Part shown: one piece after another, positions 39,801 through 51,568 of the stretch
Layout of the letters: every line of letters begins with the position of its first letter
Numbering within the stretch: the stretch's first letter is position 1
From: Aphelocoma coerulescens
Lineage: Eukaryota > Chordata > Aves > Passeriformes > Corvidae
Assembly: GCF_041296385.1 (NCBI RefSeq)
Contig: NC_091015.1
Coordinates: 57,044,345-57,108,344, forward strand
Direction of reading: 5' to 3'
DNA length: 64,000 nucleotides
Made by a program: the position numbers and the translations under genes
Notes under the pieces: generated by a model
Told to the model about the DNA's origin: nothing
What the model saw: only the letters and a program-made list of their open reading frames with translations
The model's database searches: none

Positions 39801-42800
39801 TTTTTTTGTTTCTAACAAAAAAGGCTCTCCTGCCCACTGAAGAATTTGGTCAGAGAGACTTTTTGTTTTTAAACCTGTAGTGAATCAACATGAATCATCT
39901 AATTTTAGCCATCATCTTTACAGTTTGAAGCAGAAACTAAGACTTACTCCCTAGGCAAGGCAAAAATGTATTTCCTGGCTCATGCCGCTTGTCGCCCCAT
40001 TTGTTTGAGATACAGAGCCACGTTACTTCTCCTGCTTTCAGCTATGCCTATTGGAACTGCAGCTACTCCATTTCCCAAGAATATGCTGGGTGCGTCAGCT
40101 AACCTTTAAATATTAAAAATGGAGAGTGGCTTTGCAAACTTATGCCAAAATGGAAAGGTGTAAGGAAACCGCAGTCTGGAACAAGAGAACTTGACGTTCC
40201 TAATGCTGAGGCCTCTCTGCATCTTTCAGCACTGAGGCCATGGGTGGTTTCTAGAAATAATACTGTGTTTGTAGCTGTGCACTGCTAGAAAATGGTTTTC
40301 AGACACACCTGTTTATAACAAAGCCCCAAGCAATAAGCAACCGTCTTTTTTCTCTTTTCCTGCTGAGATCGGCGTGTTTAACCCCTCACTGAGGTCTAGG
40401 TCACATCCCTGCAGGATCTATGTTCTGCTGACCTTAGTAGGGCTTAACTATAACATGCAGCAGCAGACTGAGTGTGGGATAGCCACCATTTATTTAAGAT
40501 GTTCGGGTCTGTTTAGATCTCTTCAGTAGTTTTGTGAGAGTTTGAGAGTAAAAGTTGATGTGCACCACAACGAAGGTCCTCTGTGTAAATTTACCATGGA
40601 GCAGATTGAAAAGACATCCTACTAGACACCACAGGGCAATAATAACTATCCTTCCAGCCTGGTTGTTTAGGCTAAGTAGAGCAGGCAAACAGCTGCTGAG
40701 CCAGGTTTTGGACTGCTGAATTTGGAGATTACTAACAGGCAGACTATGGAAAACCCCCAATCTTCAGAGAGATTGAGAGGCCAGACATAAGATGTGGCAG
40801 GATCCATGATGTCTGACCATATCCATAAATAAGTTTGGGGCTTTACAGACCACCTTCATATATGACGCATATGGTCAGAGGTTTTTTTTGTTATTGTTTC
40901 TTTGTCATCAATAAGGTTTGAATCTACTTAAAACTGGGGAGTGGGAAGAGGGTTTTCTTTGTTTACAGCATCTATCCAATATCACTCCAAGAACATACCT
41001 CCACAGTAGTTATCTGCATCTTCTAGGACCTTCAAGGCTTTTCCTGCATGTTTTGGAAAACAAGTTTTTGGCACTTGTGTGGTGATGAACTCTGTGTTAG
41101 CAACCTGATCAGTCTTTCTCTGCTTGAACATACTGGGATGACAGAACAGACCATTGGGGCCTAATATTTTACATGGAACAAAGTGAAGAAATGTCCTTCT
41201 TCCACCTCAATTTTATCTAAAATTCCTTCTAGCCATAGTTTCCAGGAAGTGTTCTTGGACATGAAAACAGCAACCTCATAGACAGCTTTACGGATGAACC
41301 ATCCTTTCTGTGATTTCCTAACCTGGTTCATGCACACTTTCTTGACAGCTGTAGAGAGGGACAACATATTTTCTGTAGACCTTTATGGCACCCAAGTTAC
41401 TTTAAAGAAGTACAAAGGCCTCCCACCCCTCTGAAAACCTCACCCTTAAGTGTCCCCAGAGGGGAAGTCTGCAGCTGGAGCTCTAGAGATGCCAAAATAC
41501 AAGCAAACTCCTTTAGGCAAATCCTGGGTAAGTAAAAAGCCAGTGAAATGCTAGAGAACAGTTGGAAAAGCACAGCTAGGGCCTCCAGGGCTTGTATTCC
41601 TGTCAGGTATATGCTCTAAAACAGTGGAGAGGGGTTGTGGTTTGTAGCTTGTACTCAACTGGTGGATTTGAGCTGCCTTCAGGGCCTCCACAGGCTGTCA
41701 AAAGAAAACAAATGGTTGCTGCTGTGGCTGCAGCCCAGGGAATCCCTTGGGCCGCTGGTCACAGTCTTCACACCCCAAGCTTCAAACTCAGAGTAACAAA
41801 ACAACTTCCAGCCCAGAGAGCTGAAGGGAGACAGGTCCTATAAAAGCATCTTAATATGTTATGGGAAGGATCCCAGCCTGCTGTAAAGGTAACAGTCTGT
41901 CTGCAAAAACCACAGGTATTTTAGGGAGTTTTCCTGATCACTGCAACAACTCCTTTGGATCCGCAAAGACATGGCTGACAGGGAGTAGAGCAAGTGCTGG
42001 ACAGCCTTCACCACCTCCCACTCTGGCTGCATGGTCTTCCCAAGGGACGCCTGAAACAACAGAGCTCACATCAAGTTGGGGATCTCTAGAAAAGTTATAA
42101 ACATGTCCCAAGCCTTTGCTATTTATTGAAAAGGACTAGCCTCTAGGCAAATGACCAAAGACTACCCCTAAAATAAGCTGCAGACAAAGCCCAGGATGTG
42201 CAGCAAAATCTACACACTCTCTTCTGTTTCTTCCCTAGAAACCATTATGTAGCTGAAGAATATAGCTGGAAGGTTATAAAGAATTCAAGAAGCAGTATGT
42301 AGCCCTTCTTCTTGGTGCCTAATCCTGGAAAATGGTCTGACTTCAGAAACTTTGGAGGATTAGTCAAGGTTTCAGGACAACATAAAAGACTGCCATGCCT
42401 TAGCACTCTGCCTTGAAGGGCTGAGCAGGTGAGCTCCTGCTTCCAGGGCTGCCTCCAGGACATGCATCTGCTGCCCTCTCCTTCTGCTCCTGCTGATACT
42501 GATGCTACTGATACTCAGGTCTCAGCACAGCCTGCAGAAGGTGCCCCGGGCTGCAATTTCAGGGACCTTTTGGTCCCTATTAGCAGCTCTGACAGCAGTT
42601 CGTCATCTCTTAGGGCAGGACAATATGGATTGCATGTTAAGGGCTGATCACAGACTTAACAGCCACAGCTTTTGGGCTTCCTATTCTTTAGGACAGCAAA
42701 GTAGATTAAGGTAAAGAGTTTTAAAAAATGACTTATTTATGCTCTTCTAAAAATCTGACACACATTTGGAGATACTAATGGTGTTTTTGTGCTGGCTTTT

Positions 42801-43280
42801 CAGTTTGTACTTTACCACAAATTTCCTATGGCTGTAAAGGCAAATACAAGCATGTAATTAGCATGGTTTTCATCATACAGTGGCATTAACTGGCTGGTTA
42901 TGGTGGCTTTTGTACTCCAGTTCCTAGCCACATTCTAACATTCACTCATAAGTTTGGTCCCTGAGTCAGACCCATAGTTCATGTCTTATCGTGGTAATGT
43001 TTCCTTTACAGCTCTTCTGTACCTTGCCAACCCTGTGTCTGCTTGCAGTTACTGTATACATATGCCAAAAAAAACCCCAAAGCAAATCTTAGGGTAAGCA
43101 CAGAGAAAACTCAGCATGGATAGTAGTGAATGACTGACTTAGAAGAAATATGTGCTTTAATTAAGATTGTTATTAGATGAGCTTTTAAGGTGTTGGGTAG
43201 ACTGCAACAAAGCAACAGTTTTGCAGGAAAATCACAGGAAGTTAATGGAAGAGTTTGTTAAATATCCACATCCACTGACT
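33831..43280. other. Intergenic DNA, no gene recognised
   Basis: AT-rich non-coding DNA without an exon, RNA gene or transposon that I can name. A TA-rich microsatellite is at 39247-39274. Slightly GC-richer patches lie at about 35570-35990 and 41580-42720. The open frames there are all below 100 codons, occur on both strands, and show no recognisable motif. Confidence 0.55.
39247..39274. repeat. Imperfect TA-rich palindromic microsatellite
   Basis: Two ACATATATAT-type runs separated by a short AAATAC block give an almost self-complementary 28-bp stretch. It is simple-sequence DNA, prone to slippage. Confidence 0.85.
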
Positions 43281-43926
43281 GGAAAGGAGTCCAGCAGAAA
43301 AGAACCTGGGGTTGCTAGTCAATGACTGAATATGAGCCAGCATGTTCCTAGCTGGTCAAAAAGGCCAGTGACATCCTGGCTTGTATAAAAAATAGTGTGG
43401 CCAGTGGGACAAGGGCAGTGATTGTCCCACTGTACTTGGGATTGGTGAGGCCATGCCTCAAAACCTGTGTTCTGTTCTGGGTCCCTCACTACAGGAAAGA
43501 CATTGAGATGCTGGAGCATGTCCAGAGGAGGACAACAAGGCTTGGGAAGGGTCTAGAGAGTATATCATATCAGGAGAAGAGGAGGCTCAGGGGAGACCTT
43601 ATTACTCTACCACTACCTGAAAGGAGTTTGTAGCACAACAAGGATCAGCATCTTCTCCCAGGCAACCAGTGACAGGACAAAGGGATAGTCTCAAGCTGCA
43701 TCAGGGCAAGTTCAAGTTGGACATCAGGAGGAATTTCTTCACAGAAAGGGCAGTCAAGCATTGGAACAGGCTACCCAGGGAGATGGTGGAGTCACCATCC
43801 TTAGAAGTGTTCAAGAAATGACTGGACATGGCACTTGGGGCTTTGGTTTAGTTGGCATGGTGGTGTTCGGTCAAAGGTTGGACTCTATCTTGAAGGTCTT
43901 TTCCAACCTTAAAGATTCTATGATTT
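43281..43926 (+). mobile_element. CR1 LINE, ORF2 end plus 3' UTR, sense
   Basis: About 650 bp of CR1 in sense orientation. Landmarks in order are AAGAACCTGGGGTTGCTAGT, TGAATATGAGCCAGCA, GACATTGAGATGCTGGAGCA, GTCCAGAGGAGGACAACAAG, ATCAGGAGGAATTTCTTCAC, CTACCCAGGGAGATGGTGGA and the end GGTTGGACTCTATCTTGAAG. It finishes with one octamer ATTCTATG (43915-43922) plus ATTT. The ORF2 frame is broken by stops and indels. The pattern differs from the copy at 18764 (different 3' UTR wording), so the two belong to different CR1 subfamilies. The plus frames at 43397-43633 and 43761-43976 are remnants or shadows of it. Confidence 0.93.
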
Positions 43927-46591
43927 ATTTCCTAACAGAAATGGTCTGGCCATGGGATAGTAGTGGAGCTCCATAGCTGTGCCGCCTCACTGGGAACAGG
44001 TGAGAGCAATGCACAAAGAGGAAAGCAAAATCTTCCTTGCACTCCTGAGCATTTACACACAAATCTGTGCTTCACTACACTCAAAGGAGATAGAGATTGG
44101 GTTACTTTTAATATCATTCATTTGATATCATTTCCATTTTCATTTAAGGAGTAATGAATTGAGATTTTTTATGGGGATAATTAAGTTTTGATCAGTGGAC
44201 AACCTCATGGTAAAGAAATGTTTTAAATCACTCATCAATCCATACACAAATAAAATATTGATTTATATTTATTAAACGATACATCTTAAACAATATTTAT
44301 CAAATTAGTAATATTTATTAAATGAGCAAATAAAATCAGTGGAATATGATTTACAATGCTCCTTGAAAAGATGTGACTAGAGCTCTTCCAGTTGTAAGTG
44401 GAAAACATGAAAGGAATTTAATATAAGAGCAAGCAAACTTAGCACAGTTGGACCAACCATAATAAAAGCCGTTGTGCCTTTTCATTTGGAGTGTAATGGA
44501 AGCCCGTAAGTGCATGAATCTTGACACAAAACTTTAACTGCATAAGTCACAGGCTCTTTTAAGAGTGCCAGACAGCAGCAAAATCTTTTGTGCAAGGGCA
44601 GTTTTACTGTGAGCTAGAGGGGGAAGGAAGGTTCAGCAACTGAAAGCAGAAAATTAATCTCATCTTCATAAACAGTTCCTGCTCAGAAACTCTGTGGATT
44701 TAAATTGTCTACAATGTATAAAGACAATACAGCTGAAGAGATTAGTTTTTTTTTCAATATATCATTATCTGCAAGAGATAACTTTTCTACAGTGCCCTGA
44801 CACAACAGACTGACACACTAGTGAGCTGAGTAATACAACTGGCTCTGTCACACTGCCCACTTTCCTTCCTGAACTGAAATCTGCTCCTTGAGCAAGTCTG
44901 GAAGCCAGAATTTTACAGACTAAAACATGAAGCACTGTCTGGCTTGATCAAAAGAAACATGAACCAGTGGCATAGCATAAAGGTCTTCACATATTCTGGG
45001 ATAAGACACAACCACCCTTATCCTTCAGATTCTGACGTAGTTACTACAGGATGATTCACACTAAACAGAAAAAAAATGCCAGGCAATTTATGACTACTGG
45101 GTGAGTGATCTTTCCTCTTTCCTCCCCATCCTTGCCTTTCTTCCTTCCCAGGTCCAAGAGGTTGGCTGATTTAGGCACCTGTAGAATCAAGCGTATAATT
45201 TCAACTACTACTGCAATAAGTTTGAAAAGTTTTCCAGACAACAGTGTAAGCAAGCAACTGCAGTTCAGTTTTTCTGCAATGAATTCTAACTCAGCACCAA
45301 GGTCGCACAGTTCCTTTTGTCCATAAACCTGTTTAAACTGAGACATGGTTCCCCACCTGAATGTCTTTTAATTATTATTTTTAAGCATGTCAAGGTAGTA
45401 TCTCTGAGGTTCAGTGTGAGGAGTTTTGAAATATTAATAGCAAACAGAACGAAAAAGGGTTGTGGCAAGTACCCAATACATTTGTGACCAACCCCAGTTG
45501 TTTTTAAACTCTGCTTTCTGCCCAAGCACTATACAACACTAGAAAGCTGTATAGTCTAACTTTGACTCAGGTCTGGCAGGTGGAACAGTTATATTAAAAG
45601 AAAGACTGCAGTGCCTGGAGGTTTCATTTCCTTGTACAAACATGAGGGTACATTGGAGCATGTGGTGTTGATGATACTGTGGGGACAAAGCACAAACTAC
45701 TCAGGCCATTAAAAACCCACATCCCAGACTATGCCACATGGCAGCACAGAAGAAAACCCAAGCATTTCTTGCTAACACAAACCAATTAAATTATTTTTAG
45801 CTTCTACAAAAACAAAAAACACAGCAAAAAAAGCAGCCACACTGGTCACTAAGACAATAAGCATTTCTAAGATTAGCCTTGAAATTTTCTAAATACGTGC
45901 ACCCCTCCCCCACCTCCCAAAAGGAAAATCATAGTAACCATTAGGGTGTCTGCATTTATGACTAAAGATCGTAACCCAAAGGTTTAGATTCAAGGTTGAA
46001 GGCTTTACTTTTTATTCTGCTGTGCAAAAGGAATGGGTTTACTTTTTAGTCCTAATACAGTGATCTATGTGGCCATTGTCAGTGACTGCATATCTAGTAG
46101 AGTGAGATAGAGGATCTCTGATATGTTTTATTTTCTTGAGAAACAAGTTAATCTGTGTGTCTGCATATAGATATGCATACATATATAAATATGAGCATAT
46201 ATGTTTTTGTGTGTTTTTGCAGATGTGTATCTAAGAGTGCCATATATGGACATCAGGGCCAAAATCTAAGAACAGGGGACTAGGAAAACATTCTTTCATA
46301 ACCTATGAGTATGCTTAAAAGCAGCCCTGAGATTTTGGGGAGAATTGCAAAGCACAGTGCAGGTTCATACAGTGAAAATATCCACTGAATGTGCCATGAT
46401 AATATTCATTAAAGAAAGATAACTTGTTAAAGATTATGGTTGGCTATCATATGGTTCCTAGAAACAGCAGACAAAAATCCAGCAGGACTTCAGATAATAT
46501 CCGTAAGTGTTCTTTGAAAACTTCCTCTACTGTTACAGTGGCTAAGTCCACTTTACACCCCCCAAGTTGCCCTAAAAGTGGTCTCTCTCTA
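43927..46591. other. Intergenic AT-rich DNA
   Basis: A strongly AT-rich stretch (especially 44150-44350) with no gene recognised. A 96-codon minus-strand frame at 45056-45346 looks somewhat protein-like by composition (many Leu, Ile, Lys, Glu) but has no family match that I know. Confidence 0.5.
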
Positions 46592-46597
46592 TAACAT
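46592..46597 (+). repeat. Candidate left target-site duplication (TAACAT)
   Basis: TAACAT abuts the TGTGCT start of the GC-rich LTR-like element. The same hexamer recurs at 47071-47076 on its other side. A 6-bp duplication would fit ERVK-like/alpharetrovirus-type integrases. The match is short, and the right LTR end does not read CA exactly. Confidence 0.4.
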
Positions 46598-47070
46598 TGT
46601 GCTAGAAAGTTCTCCCTTTCTCTAGATTCTGCTGGTCACTGGCGCTCTCCCCCTCCCATCCCTTTCCCCATTGGCCCCTGTTATGTCACTCAACCTTGCC
46701 TCTGCCCCTAGCCCTCAGACCATTGGTTTTGGATGCTCTGCCCGCCTTTGGGAGCTCTCGGGGTAAAACCGGCGCAGGGTTTGGGTTTAGGGTTCTTCTG
46801 CCTCTGTTCCCTTCGGGCTGCTGCCATTAAACGCCTCGGAACTGCAGCAGAGAGCCCCTCTCGCCTCTCTGTCTCCGGTTCGTGCACAGGCTGTGGGTGT
46901 GAGCGGCTGCTCGCCACCTCCTGCGAAGGTGAGATCGGTGCACGCGTGGGTGCTACGAGAGCGCTGCCTGAGCGTGTCCACGAGGGACACCGTGGGATAA
47001 ACGCGGCATCGATCCGCCGAGGCCCGCACTCTATGCCCTACCATTATAAAAGGTGAAATTCCTGTTCCAT
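46598..47070 (+). mobile_element. Probable solo LTR of an endogenous retrovirus (GC-rich)
   Basis: A sharply bounded GC- and CpG-rich block of about 470 bp in AT-rich DNA with LTR-like architecture. It has two inverted CCAAT boxes (ATTGG at 46670-46674 and 46722-46726), a TATA-like GGGTAAAA near 46760, and an ATTAAA signal at 46826-46831. A CT-rich stretch (CTCTCGCCTCTCTGTCTCC) then runs into a very CpG-rich U5-like part. The left edge reads TGTGCTAG. The right edge is uncertain: just before the second TAACAT the sequence ends CCAT rather than CA, perhaps from a one-base change. No gag, pol or env remnants flank it, so it would be a solo LTR left by recombination. The alternative is a CpG-island promoter of an unannotated transcript. 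Confidence 0.58.
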
Positions 47071-47076
47071 TAACAT
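47071..47076 (+). repeat. Candidate right target-site duplication (TAACAT)
   Basis: Second copy of the hexamer at 46592-46597, lying at the expected distance for a solo LTR of about 470 bp. Support is weak on its own. Confidence 0.4.
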
Positions 47077-50000
47077 GCAGTGCCATGAGCTGCATTACTT
47101 CTACGACCTGAAATTTAGCTTGGTGATGGCTGTTGTAAATTTTGCAGAAGTAAATATATAATTATATATTTTTAAACTCTTTGCATCCAGCACCAGCATG
47201 TAGTTCTCAGAACTTCCAGCTTAAGCGATCACCCTTTGCCTTGCAGAGGTCTGGCTGATGGCCTGGGGCAAAAGCAGCTCCCCTCTGAGGGCCCAGGGTG
47301 TCTGGCTGGATGGCTCACAGAGGAATCTTTGGAGAGCCAATGCACATGGACCAGTGGGTGGCCCTACATAGACCTAATTCATGTCCCTAGTTACTGTATT
47401 TTGGGATGTTTCACTAGAAAATCGTTGGGTTCCTAGAGGTGGGGTATTTACTACTCTGTGGGGAAAACCATAGGCAAGTCCACTGTGCACAACATGCCCA
47501 GATTGAATGGCCACCCTGATTAGAGGCTAAAGACATAGATAAGCAAAACATTGGGCAAAGAGGGTTTTTTTAAGAAAGGAAAAGACTCCATTCAGGTAAC
47601 CTTCATTTTTTATGTGGCAAGGACTCTGTGTGGATCCCACATGCCACTGCACCCACTTTAAGGAAATCACTGACTGACATGGACTGCTACAAGGTCCACC
47701 CCAACCATCGTGGCTAGGGGAAATAACTAGAGAAGAGCAGAGCAAGCAAGCCAGACAGATGCAAATATGTGCAACACAGGAAATGGGCTTTCACGGTGAA
47801 AAGCACAACCAGTGGGGAACCTTGGTGCAGTAAAGCTCAGTAACAGTAGGTCTCTATGGCCTGTGACAGACTTCTTTCCCCACCACAGTACCAAAGAGGT
47901 AAAAAAAAATTTACAGCCATATATCCTCCACAACCAATCTTCTGTGTGGGATGACATATGGGGCAGGATGCATTTTTCTGGAGAACCGTCGCTGGGTAGG
48001 TCAGTTGTCACCAAGACCTTTATTGGAGGTAAAACGTGCAACAAGGCATTACTCTTGGGACATTCATTGATGCTTCTCTGGTGGTTTTGGAAGAGCTTGT
48101 GTTTTGCTTCTCATGCCCCTTTCCATGGTTTATGTTTCTTGCCATTGAGACAGTTCTATGTCTTCATGGGCAAGGCTTGGGTCAGCAGCATCTGCTCCTC
48201 CAGCTCTACCTGAGCACCAAGGAAAGGAAATCACTGCCCTCTCCTGTGCCAACTCCTCTCATCTCCCGCTGCTAGCACAGCAGCACTGCCTGGCATGTTC
48301 AGTGATTTTCTATGCAGGCTAGGTAAGCCTTGCCCACTCAGTTGATACATCTCAGCAACACAGAGGAATATATTTTCTTTCCATTTTCTGCACCAAGAAC
48401 TTGATATTGGCTGTTCCTGTGATGATCATAAAGAAACCAAACCTATGTCCATTGTTACATTGCACTGTCTGGTCTTTCAACTTCTGGTGGTTACAGGCTA
48501 TGAATCTTCTAAATTTGTCTGTTCTTTCAATTTCTTGGTTGTTAGTTCCTTTCCTAACAGTGGTAGTATGCTTCAAATCTGAACCTCTTCCTTGTTATCC
48601 CTGATGCTTTGCAGTTACAGTATTTATTTTTTCAAATTACAGGGGTTTTGTTATTAGGAGAACACTTTGAATAAAAGTGCCTTCTGGAAGAAAACATGGC
48701 AAGTTCAGTGCATGAAATAAACACCATATACCATGCCACTGATTACAAGACTATCCAAGCAAGTTCCTGAACACCCTTTTAAAATACTTTGTTAGAAAAG
48801 CAGTTTTGTTAGACCACTGGCTTTGAAATCTAATTTCATGGAATCTGTCTGACCAATCACTTCCTTAGCAAAGGCTGATCAAAGATGTCAAAACCCAATA
48901 GCCAGTCCATAGAATGTACTTCATAAAGATACCTAATACAGATCTTTAAAAGAAAAATAATTATAATTAATCAGCTACATTAATGCTTTCTTTGTTTAGG
49001 ATTTTAATTTCACTTGAGTGAGTTTCAAGTCTCCCTTCAGTTCATGCCAGAATATGGTCTAAAATCCTGGCCTGACAATTCATGTTGCTGACTCCAGGGA
49101 AAATGGAGCTGCTTATTCTAATTAAAACAATTTATTCAATAGTCTGGGTTTACAATTATTTTTGAAGACCAGCAATTTCACGGATTTTATCTGCCTTTTG
49201 CTTCAAATTTAGTGATGACTCTGCTGTCTGTCTTCCGACCTCATCCTTCAACACCCTGCTCTCCCAGTGAGTCATTTCAGAAAATTCCCCGGCAATTGTC
49301 TGGTGTACTGATTTATGTCTAACTGTGGGAGCAGCTGCCTGGGCTGCTGCTGTCTATCAAGCATGGCACTTATTTTAATAGGTCAATTGCACAGGTATCA
49401 TCTATGAACCCATTTAACACTTTTCTTATTTCTGCATCTAATCATATTAAAATTTCCATTGTACAAAACTTAACATAATATCAGAGTAATTCTTACTGGT
49501 TTTTTAATGTTAAAGAATCCATTTCTTTTAATCCCGTAGTATTGTATTTCATTGCTGGTGTATATTCTTTGTAGAACAAAGGTACTAAAAATTCATTATA
49601 TTCTATTTAACAAGAAAAATGGCTTCAACATTCTCAGTTACATTTAATTTTTAAATTTTATGAAACTGAAAAATATTAATGTATTTTATGCCTGAGACTT
49701 TGTAATAAGCTAAGGGAAAGCTTCTATTGCCCACTGTGTTGTATACACAGGCCATACCAACCATGTGAGTACATAGTCTCCCTTTGTGACCAAAAGGCCT
49801 CTCAGAAATATTTTTTTGCCACAACCAATATAAAGTTTCCAACCCCACTTTGACCACTGGAAAACAAATAGATTTATTTTATGCCTAATCGTTGTAACAA
49901 GACCCTATGTCCACATTATGATATTTTGTTCTGGTTTCCTCCATAGCAAATGATGGGATGAAGCATAGTTAATCTTGAAAGGGTTAAGGGAAAGATTATA

Positions 50001-51004
50001 AATGAAGTGTCTGGTTAATTACACTTCATGGAAGTTATAAACATATTGTCCAAATACAAAACCGCAAAACCCTTATTCAAAACCCTGGAGGTAATATCCT
50101 GTGGCCCTCGGTGTAACATTTCCCATGTTTATAGTCCCTGACTTTATCACATATTTACATAAATTTGTGCATTACATTTTTCTAAGTGAAGGGATTTGAG
50201 GTTCTGTAACATACACTTTTAAAGACAAAGAATAAATTTGCATTTAAAATATTTTCATATACAAAACTGATTAAGTTCATTTAGCTAGGACAAATCTCAA
50301 ATGTGTTCCAACAAACTTTAGGTGTAACAGCAATACTTGCCCCAAGGGTTTCTTGAGCAAAGAGGAAAACTCAGTTTCCTTACCCAAACCAAAAAGATGC
50401 AAGGCATTCAAGAAAGCAAACAAACTGTGGAGACAATGGACAACTTCAGCATCCTTGGCCTGGAAGGGCATAGAAAGCGACATCTGGAGAACTGGCTTAA
50501 AAGCTTCAGCAGTTGGGCAGGATTTAGTGACAAAACTGAAACTCCACATCAGAATTCAGATCTTTCATATGTGTTTTCTGCCAAAATTTATTTAGACATC
50601 TGAAGCACAGAAGATCCCATTAAAAAATTACAAGGTATGATCAACTTCTGTCAAATGGATGGGTAGCAGGAGAACTTCCTAAAGTCAGGCATGTCATGAA
50701 AATACTGACAAATCTGAATATGGGTGTTTCTAAAGCCTAGACAGAAGTGGCTGATAGAAATAAGTCATTCAGATTCTTCAGCACCAGAGATGTAACAAGA
50801 AAAAGAAGACTTGGAAGGATTTAATTCCTCAGTATTCATCATAGGCACTCTTTGATCAAATTGCTTAGGAATAAACATTCTCAAATTGGACCTAAGGGTC
50901 AAAATAAACTCACGGAGCCTAAAACTAGTCATGGGCTTGCTTCAATAGATCACTGGAGGGCCTCTGAAGCCCATAATACAATATTGTCCTCAGTCAAGGA
51001 CAAC
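47077..51004. other. Intergenic DNA between two LTRs
   Basis: No retroviral coding remnant was recognised between the LTR at 46598 and the LTR at 51010. The two LTRs are also not alike, so they are not the pair of one provirus. Open frames at 47727-48044 (-) and 47812-48213 (+, 133 codons) overlap on opposite strands and have no known domain. Confidence 0.55.
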
Positions 51005-51009
51005 AGGCG
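51005..51009 (+). repeat. Left target-site duplication (AGGCG)
   Basis: AGGCG lies directly before the TGT start of the LTR. It is repeated directly after the ACA end at 51564-51568. Confidence 0.85.
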
Positions 51010-51563
51010 TGTCCCGGGTTGAGGTGTATTCTATTACCATCCTCATGAGCTGTGGAAATCAGGTGGGGCAGTGTTTCCTTGCCTCCTCCCCCCAGACTAT
51101 CTTTCTGTTTAATGGCCCATCATTGTCCTGCCGCATGACTCAGAGATAACTCCCTCTGGACTATCTTCTGTTGATGAGCCTAATCAACACTTGGCCTCAT
51201 GACTCATTACCCCATTGTGAGATGCTCCACCCAGAGGGAGGAACCAAGCATCCCATCATGGATATAATCTGGGACTCTGAACACCAGAGACAACCCTTTC
51301 CACTGGATTTCCAGAGGACAGGAGCTACACAGCCACCACTGGACCTCCTGAGGAAGAGCAGACCCTTTTCTACAGGATCACTGCTTCAGAGGACTGCAGC
51401 CACCATTCTACCAGACTGCTACCACCACCCTGCCTAACAGGGACTCAGGTTGTATCTTGACTCTGTCAGTGTTTTCTTTTACTTTCTTTTCCTTTTCTTT
51501 AATTTCCATTAAATTGTTATTCTGACTTGGTGCCTCCCACTGGTTTGTTTTCAAACTAGTACA
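51010..51563 (+). mobile_element. Solo LTR, ERVL-like avian endogenous retrovirus
   Basis: A 554-bp element with canonical ends: TGTCCCGGG at the left and CTAGTACA at the right (TG...CA). It is flanked by a perfect 5-bp direct repeat, AGGCG. Internal LTR signals are in the right order: TATAAT within 51263-51268, a CT-rich stretch at about 51470-51505, and ATTAAA at 51508-51513. A short U5 of about 50 bp then ends GGTGCCTCCCACTGGTTTG...ACTAGTACA, wording I recognise from avian ERVL LTRs. A 5-bp target duplication is usual for ERVL. There is no internal coding sequence on either side, so the provirus was removed by recombination between its two LTRs. The 88-codon frame at 51171-51437 lies inside the LTR and is not a gene. 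Confidence 0.9.
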
Positions 51564-51568
51564 AGGCG
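51564..51568 (+). repeat. Right target-site duplication (AGGCG)
   Basis: Exact copy of 51005-51009, immediately after the LTR end. It fixes both element borders to the base. Confidence 0.85.

Noticed and set aside
46778..46795. Telomere-like GGGTTTAGGGTT string
   Set aside because: It is only a couple of degenerate units inside the GC-rich LTR-like block and does not form an interstitial telomere array.
51171..51437. 88-codon open frame
   Set aside because: It lies wholly inside the solo LTR, so it is not a coding region.
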